DNA of 64,000 nucleotides from Trametopsis cervina (taxonomy: Eukaryota; Basidiomycota; Agaricomycetes; Polyporales; Irpicaceae): the NCBI GenBank assembly GCA_022385755.1, contig MU278351.1, forward strand, positions 437,594 through 501,593, written 5' to 3'. The stretch's first letter is position 1, and each line of letters begins with the position of its first letter. Of this stretch, positions 11,400 through 21,465 are shown in pieces. The position numbers and the translations under genes are program-made. The notes below the pieces were generated by a model. It was not told where the DNA came from and did not search any database. It saw nothing but the letters and a program-made list of their open reading frames with translations.

Positions 11400-11850
11400 A
11401 GTACGGCAAGCTGGCAAGTTCTAGTTCAAGCAGAATCTTCGAGACGTATTCGTTCTGATGAATTTTCCTGGTGTAGGTAATGGGACGGTTCTTTGGGAGT
11501 GCTCGCTGGTCTTGTGCTTTCCACGGACAAATACCTTGATCCGGTGACATTCGAGTACGACAAGCTGCCTGAGTTCTACCAAAGTTATTTCCGCGACGGT
11601 CAGATTAACGAGAACACACAGCGGAATACTCGTCCATCTGGAAGGAGCGATCCCGTTTCCAAGGCCTACACCATCACTTAGGACATGTATCGAGCAAGCT
11701 CAATGACCTCCAGGCAGAGCTCAAGGCCTCCGACCTCTTTGACGACACCTCGAGTAGGAGGATGAAGCTCGCTATCCCTTGGATGTTGGTTAAAAACCTC
11801 TTCACGAGATCCCCAAGAGGCTGCCTGAACTGTACCAATGAGGTGGAATA
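11400..11850 (+). pseudogene. GDH2 pseudogene copy 2 (C-terminal fragment)
   Basis: Matches the end of GDH2 exon 17, the following intron and most of exon 18 (compare GVLAGLVLSTDKYLDPV with the GDH2 EVLAGLALSTDEYLNLM). It has an in-frame TAG at 11679-11681 where GDH2 has TCG, small deletions (for example around 11608-11640), and it breaks off where GDH2 reads LPEPYQRAL. It then jumps directly into the oxygenase-side spacer near 11850-11885. The left limit is diffuse. All upstream exons and the last exon are missing. Confidence 0.88.
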
Positions 11851-11907
11851 TATCGACATTGTATCACAAACTCTCCTTTTCTATGGTACATATAGTACAC
11901 TTCTGTG

Positions 11908-13374
11908 TTATGTTTCGGAGGCAGCTTCCTCAGGCCGAATCGGCTCGACTATTTGGGTACGCCGATTATATGGCTTCACCTTCACAATCAGGCAAGCTCT
12001 ACCGTAAGCCACGCCTAGGCTAGGCTCGTTGCCGTATGCCGCGCAGACTGTCTTCGATAGGTATGGAGACGTAGGCGTCGCCCAGTACACAAATGTGCGC
12101 CGCTCGTCTTCATCTTCAGAGCCTTCGGAGTCTACCTCAGTAGCGTCAGTTGATGTATTAGCGGCAGGCTTCAGGGGTTTCGCCATGAGCTCCTTTCCAA
12201 GTTTTTCGCCAAGCAGCATGGCCACGATATCATCTTCATACTCGTACAGTAGCATCTCGTACGCATCGTCGCACAAGACATAGCGGTCCTGAATGTCATC
12301 GTTGTATACAACGTTGATATCCCACTGCAAACTGAGCTGCTTGCAGACTTGAGCGAGTAGCGCATCACTTCCTTTCAGAGATTCGCGGAGACTATCGAGG
12401 TCGGCACCGACAATACTGATACCAGTAAAGATAGGATAGTCATGGCGGAGTCCGAAGCCGACCAAGCCGCCGTCTGGAAGGAATGTTCGGTCATTCAACA
12501 GCGCGCGGAAGGTACCGGCAAGGTTGGAAACGTAATCGTCGACAGTTTCAGGCAAGGTGTGACCTGAGCGGCGAATACGCGTACGGTAGAGATTGTAGGT
12601 CAATGTGACTCTGTACCCTGAGCAGACCTCTTCCACTTCATGTTCAACGTCACTGAAGAAAGCAGCATATGCTACTGATAGCTCGTCTTCCTCTGCCAAG
12701 GCGAGAGCAGAGTCGAACTTTATCTCTTGGTCTTCGTGGCGAAAGATGAGGGCTCCGCCTTCGTGCTCGGTAGGTAGAACGACGACAAGAGAGGCAAACA
12801 TCGTCGGCCCTCGCGGCGTATCCTTGTGAGCTTTGAAGAATGATCCAGGACCTAATAGAGAATAGATAATCAGCGACCAAGTAAAGGAAGAGCACCCCAA
12901 AGCTTACCGTATACATTGAGCTTGTATAGTTCGGCTTTGATGTCTATGTCAAAGCCATAGCCCTCAAGAAGAACGTCCCGGATTTCGTTGAGCAGCCCTG
13001 CGGGTCCCGGGTGGAAGTTGATGGCAAAATGGGTAGTGTTCAGCTTTCCTGCTTTCCGATACGACTCGTCGTACACGTCTTGATCGGCACGACCAAACGT
13101 GGCTGGATCGCACGCCTCTGCCAGTGCCCTCAAGTCCTCGTCACTGGGGTCGCAAAAATCCACAAACCTGCAAGCCATCATATACCTGGCTCTACTTTCT
13201 CAAAAAGCCTGATACTTACGTTGAAGAAGGCGACTCGGAACGCGAGTTGCGGTAATAGAGAATTGAAGAGTCCTGCTCGAGTGCGAAGGTACCGGTAGGG
13301 AAGGATATGGTCTTGCTGAATACAGCATCCCGGAGGGAAGTAAAATGAGGACACGCCGCGAGCTCGAGTGCCAT
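11908..13374 (-). CDS. 2-oxoglutarate/Fe(II) oxygenase, paralogue B
   Basis: Second intact member of the local oxygenase family. Exons 13220-13374, 12908-13167 and 11908-12851 close in frame to 452 residues. It keeps the HxD (FFKAHKDTPRG) and the distal His/Arg (DVEHEVEEVCSGYRVTLTY), plus GKLNTTHFAINFHPGPAG. The third exon diverges from A and C mainly in the region after LLGEKLGKELM (an Asn/Thr/Asp/Glu-rich linker at about 12110-12180) and ends with one copy of the terminal decapeptide. Intron positions and phases are identical to A and C, which shows DNA-level duplication rather than retroposition. Its TATA-like element is altered relative to A and C. Confidence 0.92.
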
Positions 13375-14107
13375 GGTTCGAAATTAATGGGGAACGGAAG
13401 TGGGGAATACGGGAACGTATCAACCCCTTCTCATATGAGAACTACATGGGGTCACCATGTGCGCTATTGAGCGAGTCATACTCAATTGCATGAACGGAAC
13501 TCGTCTGTAAATGGAATACGTGTGAAAACACAACAAAGACGAGGAGTCCAAGCCCGGATCACATACCCATTTTGTAGGATGAAACGTCCTCTCTGGCATA
13601 GATTCACAACCCTGTGAGACTGATAAATTACCAACGATACAGTTGCCTACAAAGGACAAGTCATCCTACTTGATTCGTGCATCTTCTATCTTCCAAATCC
13701 GTATTTCTGCCTCGAGACAAGCCTCAGTCCGCCGACGCTAGTCATGGTCTAGTAATTCAGCACGATAGCATGCAGTTTGAGCTTAAATAGAAACGACAAA
13801 CCAAGGCGTGTACCTAGGCAAGACAATAGCGGTATGTAGTATGGTGTGCGGGGACACAGGTATGCGATGCAATCTAAGAAACGCATCAGAATCACATCCC
13901 TGAGCGCCTGTCGTGAGAATGCCAACATGCGACCTTGTCACTCACCACACATCTCCATGTCCTGGATGCTCTTGCATCTTGGATGCCCACCAGGGGTCAA
14001 TACCATGGCCCTAGGAAGGCACAGGTGCGGGGGTGTGCCAGTGCACATTCTCTCCTCCTCTACCCTTCACATTTACATTACAACCGTCGACACCAATGCC
14101 TATAAAT
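13375..14107. other. Upstream region of oxygenase B, then unassigned spacer
   Basis: The first 370 bases are homologous to the regions upstream of oxygenases A and C, including the block around GTAGGATGAAACGTCC (about 13575) and a minus-strand tail LEAEIRIWKIEDARIK plus stop (stop codon at 13666-13668). From about 13740 to 14107 I see no gene. A TATAAATA at 14101-14108 abuts the start of recognisable GDH2 homology. Confidence 0.55.
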
Positions 14108-16145
14108 AAGTGAGGCCCTCACAGACAAACAGCTGTGGGCTCCGTACCCGTTGTAAATATGTCTTCCGAGGTGGCATTTGCATGATGTGATCGAGGAACA
14201 GGGAGCTCTGTAAGTCATGTGTTGGGTTTGGTGAAATATTGTTACTAATGCGCGCTCTTGTGTAGGGCGTACTCCATCAGACGTAGCTGTTGCATGTATG
14301 CTGCGTAAGTTGACGTGATACCCAAATATAGGCTTACCTCGACGCAGTCTCTCAAGAGCTCAGATATCTAGAAAGATCGTGAGTCGTTTCGGTTTATCTG
14401 CTGACCGCTTTACTGACTGGCAAAGCCTCCTTCAGTCTGAACGCACAGCCGAGGGCCTATTTCGAGAAATATGTCGACGTGCGTATCTTAAATGAGCGAA
14501 GACGTTCTGGACCAGCTAACGCAATGATGTCTCGTAAGCTCTCATCGCACCCTGATCCCAGGCCAGAGCCTCGGAATCAAGGAACATCTCGTCGATCTCT
14601 ACGGCAAGAACGAGATATTGTTCTTCGGTCCCGACGGTGCGTGCCTTCTTAAACTAGACGGGTGAGTCGTTGGACTTATGCAATATACGTTGGCGCTGCA
14701 GAGGGGACTGCGGACCTTGTGGACTGGGCTGGGCCGCCCGTGAGTTTCTTTATTCTTACACTGAGGTTTCCGATACTAATGCATGACGGAAACAGTGCAC
14801 GCTCGCGACCGCGGCGCCGAAGCGTGGTGGAAGTCGTTCACTACGGGCAAGAGCGCGAAGCACCTCGGTGGTATGCCACACGACACGTACGGCATGACCT
14901 CGCTTGGTTTTAGGCAATACGTCATTGGCACATACAAGCAGCTTGGGTTGAGAAAGGAGGATATTACGAAGGTGCGGACTGGTGGGCTGGATGGGGACCT
15001 TGGATCGAGTGCGTAAAAACGTTTTGCTTGAAGGGGTTGGGGGGGCTCATATAATTCCCGTTACGACAGATGAGATCCTCCTCAGCTCGGATAAGACGGT
15101 CACTGTCATTGACGGCAACCATGTTCTTGCTAACCCTGCTAGGTTGAACCGCGAGGAGCTGATTCGACTCGTCAAGGCTCATATCCATCTCGCGAGCTTT
15201 GATCTGTCGAAGTTGAGCCAAGACGGATACCCCGTGCGCGTCGAGGACTTAGGACTTTAAGCTTCTTTGTGGGTGTATTTGTGTTGCATCGAGTCACAAT
15301 GCTCAGGACTGACCTTGTGTTTGTCAGATTAGCTGCTGAGGTTGTCGCGGATGGGACAGACTTCAGGAACGGTGCGCACCTACGGTTCAAGGCCGACTTG
15401 TTTGTGCCTTGCGGCGGTCGGTGAGTTCCTACAGCATCTTCTCCTGCTCTGACGATGTGAGATTGACCGTGAATTGCGCAGACCTGAAGCCCTCAACATA
15501 TCCAACGTGACTGCGCTCGTCGACTCTGAGGGTAAATCTCATTTCAAGTACATCGTCGAGAGCGCGAACCTGTTCTTCACGCAGCAAGCACGTCTCTATC
15601 TTGAGAAGCGCAAACTTGTTCTGTTCAAGGACTCTAGTGCTAAGAAGGGTGGGTTATCTTCATGGCATGCGGTACACACGTCCGTTCTGATGAAACCATT
15701 CTGATGCAGGTGGTGTAACGAGTTTGCCTCTGGAAGTGCTCGCTGGTCTGGCGCTTTCCACGGACGAGTACCTCAACCTGATGATATTCAAGGACGGCAA
15801 GCCATCCGAGTTCTACCAGAGCTACATGCGCGATATTTAGAGTTCTCGTGTATCTGGAAAGAGCATTCCCACGGCCCGCACCATTATCTCGGACGAGCTG
15901 TCGAGCAAGCTCAATGACCTTCGGGCGGAGCTTGAGGCATCAAATTCGCTCGACGACGTTGTGAGCAGGAGCAGTGTGATGAAGCGCGTGACTCCAGGGA
16001 CGTTGGTCGACAAAGGCAGTCTTGACAAGCTGCTGAAGAGGCTCCCTGAGTCGTACCAACGCGCGTTGTTCTCGAGTTGGGTGTCATCTCATTTCGTGCG
16101 TGCCATTCTCTCGGCCCTTTTCTTCTCAGATCCTCATGCTGACGG
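14108..16145 (+). pseudogene. GDH2 pseudogene copy 3 (middle to C-terminal part)
   Basis: Starts with homology to GDH2 exon 7 (ALTDKQL against PLTDQQL), then runs through relics of exons 8 to 18 with introns in the same places. Long stretches remain readable, for example VHARDRGAEAWWKSFTTGKS. Breaks seen: much of exons 7 and 8 is missing, an extra base before 15258 gives a TAA in exon 15, and a deletion after YMRDI puts a TAG at 15838-15840. The last exon and 3' UTR (about 280 bases) are removed, so the exon 18 donor is followed directly by spacer sequence near 16150. It cannot encode a full enzyme. Confidence 0.92.
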
Positions 16146-16377
16146 GGGATCTCATAATTTGATGCTTGATGTCCAGTTTTCGTCCAAGATGTGGTGACAG
16201 CTGTCGGAGGTTGTTCTCGTAGGTTAATCTGCGGGTATCTGGGCTAGATAAGCGACATTCTCCACGGGTTAATGCCACAGTCAGAATTTCATTTCCATCT
16301 CTACGGTACGTGTAGTGCAGTACATTGGGTCACGAACCGTCCTTATCCAGGAGACATTTAATAACGTCTGTACATTC

Positions 16378-17850
16378 CTATGTTTCGGACGCAGCTACCT
16401 CAGGTTGAGTCGGCTTGACTCTCTTCGTGCGTTCATCGTAGGGTTTCACATTCACGATCAAACAGGCTCTACCGTAAGCATGTCCCATACTGGGCTCGTT
16501 ACCATAGACCACACAGACCGTTTCGGTCATGTATGGAGACGTGGGAGTCGCCCAGTATACATGTGTGCACTGCTCGAGGTCATATTCGTCGGAATCTTCG
16601 GAGTTTACCTCATAGCAATCGAGGGGTTCCGGCATGAGCTCTTTCCCCAGCTTTTCGCCAAGAAGCATAGCCATGATGTCCACTTCGTACTCATCATCCA
16701 GACAGTCCTGGCGGACATGGAACGTATCGTTACACAAGATGTAGCGATCGCTGTCTATGTCGCCGTTGTATACGACCTTGATACGCCACTTCAACTTGAG
16801 TTGCTTGCAGACTTGAGCCAGTAGCGCGTCACTTCCTTTCAAGGAATCATACAGAGCGCGCAGGTTGGCACCGAAAATGTTGAGGCCGGTGAAAACAGGA
16901 TAGTCGTGGCGGAGTCCGAAGCCAACCAGACCGCCATCTGGAAGGAATGTTTCGTCACTAAACACCGTGCGGAAAGTATCGGCGAGCTTGGAGACGTAGC
17001 CGTCGACAGTTTCAGGTAAGGTGTGACCTGAGCGGCGAGTATGGGTGCGGTAGAGGTTGTAGGTCAATGTGACTCTATAGCCTGAGCGGACCTCCTCGAC
17101 TTCATGTTCAATGTCGCTGAAAAAAGCGGCGTATGCGATCGCTGGTTCATCTTCTCCCGCTAAGGCAAGGGCAGAGTCGAACTTTATTTCTTGATCTTCG
17201 TGGCGCAATATGAGAGCTCCACCTTCGTGCTTGGTAGGTAGGACGACGACGAGAGAGGCGAACATTGTCTGTCCTCGGGGCGTATCCTTATGGGATTTGA
17301 AGAAGGATCCGGGGCCTTGTATATGGTGGGATAGTCAATAACCAAACAGGATCAGAGCACCCTGAAGCTTACCGTATACATTGAGCTTGTAGAGTTCGGC
17401 GGTTATTTCTGTGTCAAAGTTGTAGCCTTCGAGCAGAGCATCACGAATTTCATTAAGCAGGCCTGCGGGTCCCGGGTGGAAGTTGATAGCAAAATGAGTA
17501 GCGTTCAGCTTGCCCGCTTTCCGATACGATTCGTCATATACATCTTGATCGGCACGGCCGAAAGTGGCTGGATCGCACGCCTCCGCCAGTGCCTTCAAGT
17601 CTTTGTCGCTGGGGTTACTGAAATCCACATCGCTGCGAGCCATCGTGTTGTAAGTGTTTGTTTTCTTGCAGAGAATAGCATAACGCGATACTCACTTCAG
17701 AGAGGGCGGATCGGAACACGAGTTTCGGTAATAAAGAGTTGTACAGTCCTGTTCCAGAGTAAAGGTACCGGTAGGGCATAATAAGGTTTTGCTGAAAACA
17801 GCATCACGAAGGGCAGTAAAGTGAGGACCCTCAGCAAGATCGAGTGCCAT
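16378..17850 (-). CDS. 2-oxoglutarate/Fe(II) oxygenase, paralogue C
   Basis: Third intact member. Exons 17696-17850, 17373-17632 and 16378-17315 close in frame to 450 residues. Iron and co-substrate residues are present in FFKSHKDTPRG and DIEHEVEEVRSGYRVTLTY. It is closer to A than to B in exon 1 (shared MALDLAEGPHFTALR start) and across the 3' half. The intron before exon 3 is of different sequence from A and B but sits at the same position. It ends with a single terminal decapeptide (PTQPEVAASET). TATAAG lies 78-83 bases upstream of the ATG. It converges on pseudogene copy 3. Confidence 0.92.
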
Positions 17851-18919
17851 GATTCGAAGCTGATGTGGGATGCAAGCGGTGGAGGATTAACAAAAAGACG
17901 AGGACTATGCGCGCGGACTGCCCCCTTCTTATACAAAACCTGTATGAGATGGCTGAGCCATATGAGGTACATCGTGAGCGAGTCATACTCGCCACGCGGA
18001 CGGATTCTTCTGTAAACGGAATGAGTGTGAAAAAGCAGCAAACATGCGGAGTTCAAGCCCTCGCCACACACCATGCTGTGGAATGAAGCGTCCTTGTTGA
18101 CGTAAAGTCGTAACTCTGTTAAACTGATATCAACGACAGCACAAGTCATCTTACTTGATTCGTGCATGTTCTGTTATCCAAGTCCGTATTTCCGCTTCGT
18201 GGGCTGTCAGAAAACACCCCCACGAGAGTTCGGTGATTTCACAGCGGCGTGCGGGCTGAGGTGAACAGGAGATGATAAGAGCGGTACGTTGGATTGGTGG
18301 TCGTCTGGGCTGTCTGTAGCGTCCGATAGCATGAGCGTTGTGTGGGCAAACAACGATACACACCGATGGATGAGCGCCACGAACACAGCCATGTTCTGTT
18401 CAATATCCCCACCGTCCTGCCTGTCATATATGCTCGTAGTCTTAGTAAGACATACACTCATGGCAACGGGTGATACGACACCTTAGAACATTGAGGTGAA
18501 GATGTGGGCACGACCACTCGCCTTAAATGGACACCATATATGCCAGTGTCTGAATACACCCGCAGCTGTATGGCAAGGTAAGCACTGGTGGTGATGTTTC
18601 TACTTTCAAACATGTCCGCTGCCAGCACACTTGCACCAGTGCCCTCTATCACTGCATCAGACACAGGCAGAAACCCAGCCAAAGCCGCCACCGTGGCTTA
18701 ACGAAGGAGCTGCCTGTCGTCTGATACAGTGGTTGAGGACGCTGCAGTGCAACTGCCATGGCTTATCCTCACTTAGAAGTCCCGCATATGCTATGATGGT
18801 GGGTGGCCAGTGCATATAAACAGCCAGGTGGTTGCTCTAACTCCTCACCAGGTGCTCCACCACTCTCAACAATGCCCATCGCAAGCACTGACATCTACAT
18901 CCTCTTCCAAAAGTGCGGT
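17851..18919. other. Upstream region of oxygenase C and spacer
   Basis: The first 300 bases match the upstream regions of A and B and include a minus-strand coding-like tail (HEAEIRTWITEHARIK plus stop, ending at 18151). From about 18200 to 18919 no gene is supported. A TATAAACA at about 18813 and a short ATG frame at 18871 lie just before GDH2 homology resumes, but that frame does not encode GDH2-like sequence. Confidence 0.5.
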
Positions 18920-21187
18920 CTGACGGCATGAATGATCGCAATGCGTTCATCTGCAGAAGCATCGAGGTTCACAAGTATGCATCACGTCCTAGGCCACCAT
19001 TAATATCCCTGACGATTGTGCCGCATTTTGCAGCACGTATCAGCGCTGGAAGTGTATCGTCTTCCGCTACTTCACCAGCAAATGCAACTCCTCTGCGAAT
19101 TGTCCGGCGTCAACAACCGATGAGTACGTACTTCATAGATGCAGACGATGTGCATGTGTAGCTGAACTGCGTACAGGGTGCCTAGTGTCCGCACCGCTTC
19201 CGATCCCGTGTTCCTCAAGAAGGTATCCCAGAACACGCTCGATGTCTACCAGCGGGTGATGTGGAACGTCGAGAAGCGTTATGGACCGGTGACCGAGCAG
19301 TTTGCTGTTGAAGGCTCAAGGGAGCGCAGGCTCGTGATCGTGTACAAGATGGGCGGGACGTCCAAGTTCTTCAGCGCGCTCTCCAACTTGTACCACTTCT
19401 ACAGTGCGAGGAAGTATGTCGGTATATGCCTTTCTTTCCCTCATGCGTTTTTCGTCCTCATTGCTGATCGATATCCTCAGAGCAATTCTCGAACGGCATC
19501 ACGATCATCAACTTGTATCTCAACCCCCTACCCAGCACCAATGCTCCCTGATCGAACACTCCATCTTCCAAGTCATGAAGGAGGCATCTCTGCCCCACTG
19601 TCTTCCCGACAACCCCTTCTTCTATGCCACAAGCGCAGCGACGGCATCGCAAGCCGTCCAGGAAGTTAGTTACCCTTGTAAGTGACCCGACCTCTGTCAC
19701 CTTTGTTTACAGCATTGAACCCCGGAACGTAGGCTGCGGCTGGATCTTCGCGCAACACTTCTGCAACCGTCTCGAGCCTGCATAACTCGCGCTCAGGAAC
19801 CCACTCGACGAGTCGAATCTCTTGCCCGCGGAGGTGCCCAACGACATGAAGAGGAGGTTTGAGAAGGAGGCGTTCATGAGATAGAGTACTGTGCAGGTCA
19901 TACATGCGCTCCCTGGCTTGGTGAGTCCGGTGTGGTGAAGTGTCTTTTATTTGTATTGATGTCTCGTAGGTCAGCCTGCTACACGTGAACTTTGCGATGG
20001 TACGTTACCCTGGGGCTGACGAGGCGAGTCAGTTGCTGCGCGTCACCGATCTTTGGACTCCCTGACGTATGCTAAATGCCATGTCCTCATCCACAGGCCG
20101 ACTCTCTCGTATGAACATTTGCAAACGATAGAGCCACTCACAGCTCAACAGCTGTACGACAAAATCAGACGCACAGTCCGGAACAAACACTAGCTGCCGG
20201 TCCTAGAAACCTTCTCCATCTTCAACAAGTCCGTCATGTTCACCTTTTATTCCCATTCGGCATATCGTACTGACTGTTTGAGCTCAGGCACGTCCTAAAG
20301 ACGAACCTCTACCACCCAACAGAGGTCGCGCTCTCGTTCCGCCTCGCGCCTATTTTCCTGCCCGAGGTCGAGCACCCGAAGGAGCCGTTCGGCGTATTCT
20401 TCGTGACTGGGAGCGACTTACGCGGATTCCATATCCGCTTCAGGGAATGTTGTGCGCAGCGGTATTCGGACGGTGTAGTCGAGGGATAGGGAGTGAGTTG
20501 TTCGTTGGGTCCGATTGGAGAACCTTACTGATGCGAATGCGACAATAGGACGTACTCATCAATCAGAGGCAGTTGTACGTTGGATTTGTGGTGCAAAATG
20601 TTGGTTTCGTGTTGATGTTGGCTTGTTTTGTACAGGTTCGCCGAGAACTATGCGCTTGCGTCGACGCAGTGTCTTAAGAATAAAGATATCCCGGAAGGTG
20701 GCGTGAAAGGAACTATCTTGCCTTCGTGAGTCGTCTTGGTTTATCTGTTCATCGCTTCGCGAATAATTCTTTATTCTTGTCTCGGTATGCAGCCGAGGGT
20801 CTGCTACGAGAAATACGTCGACTTATGTATTTCGAACATACAGTGGCGCTCATGAATCAGCTTCGCAACGATACCCCGTAGGCCATCATCAACCCCCTGG
20901 TCCCAGGCCAGAGCCCCGGAATCAAGGAACCCCTCGTCGATTTCTACGGTAAGAACGAGATCTTGTTCCTCAGTCCCGGTGGTGCATGCCTTCTTAGACC
21001 AGACGGGTGATTCGTTGGACTTACGCGATATGCATTGACGCTACAGACAAAACTGCGAACTTCATGGACTGGGTTGCACGTAAGTGCCTTCCTTCTCCGT
21101 CATGCGCACTCGGTACTGACGCACAGCCGAAACAGTGCATGCCCGCGACTGCGGCGCCGAAGCGTGGTGGAAGTCGTGCACTACGCT
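18920..21187 (+). pseudogene. GDH2 pseudogene copy 4 (N-terminal to middle part)
   Basis: Homologous to GDH2 from late exon 2 to early exon 14, with intron positions kept (for example VFLKKVSQNTLDVYQRVMWN against VFLEKASQNTLEIYQQVMWN). Inactivating changes: a one-base deletion giving TGA at 19549-19551, TAG at 19882-19884, TAG at 20191-20193 (CACGAG to CACTAG), and further frameshifts around 20450-20500. Homology stops abruptly after the AWWKS codons near 21187, where unrelated sequence begins. Exons 1, 15-19 and the promoter are absent. Confidence 0.93.
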
Positions 21188-21465
21188 CATGTATGCTACT
21201 TGTGCACTGTAATGTTATTTCTCCATACGGTAGCTTTTCTACAGCTGAATTCATTGTTGTCATTGCCAGACAAATTATTGATACCTGAATTCTACTAACG
21301 ACACAAATTGATGAATACACGGGATTATTAGGTTCACAAACTTCGTACAGCTAAGTTACTCCATTGATTAGCTACCTAATTTCCCATCCATTGGTCGTTA
21401 TGCCACACAGAGCATAGTAATGCTTTATAATCAAGCCTAGATGAAGCAGTTGCGTTCTCTGCAGT
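21188..21465. other. AT-rich junction between GDH2 pseudogene and orphan island
   Basis: Unlike the sequence on its left, this stretch is AT-rich and shows no homology to GDH2. It holds the presumed 3' region of the minus-strand orphan gene. A motif AGTTACTCCATTGATTAG at about 21351 loosely resembles one near 28567 on the other side of the island. Confidence 0.4.

Noticed and set aside
14783..15016. Clean GDH2-like open frame as a possible short gene
   Set aside because: It is one surviving exon of pseudogene copy 3, with frameshifts and stops in the exons on both sides.
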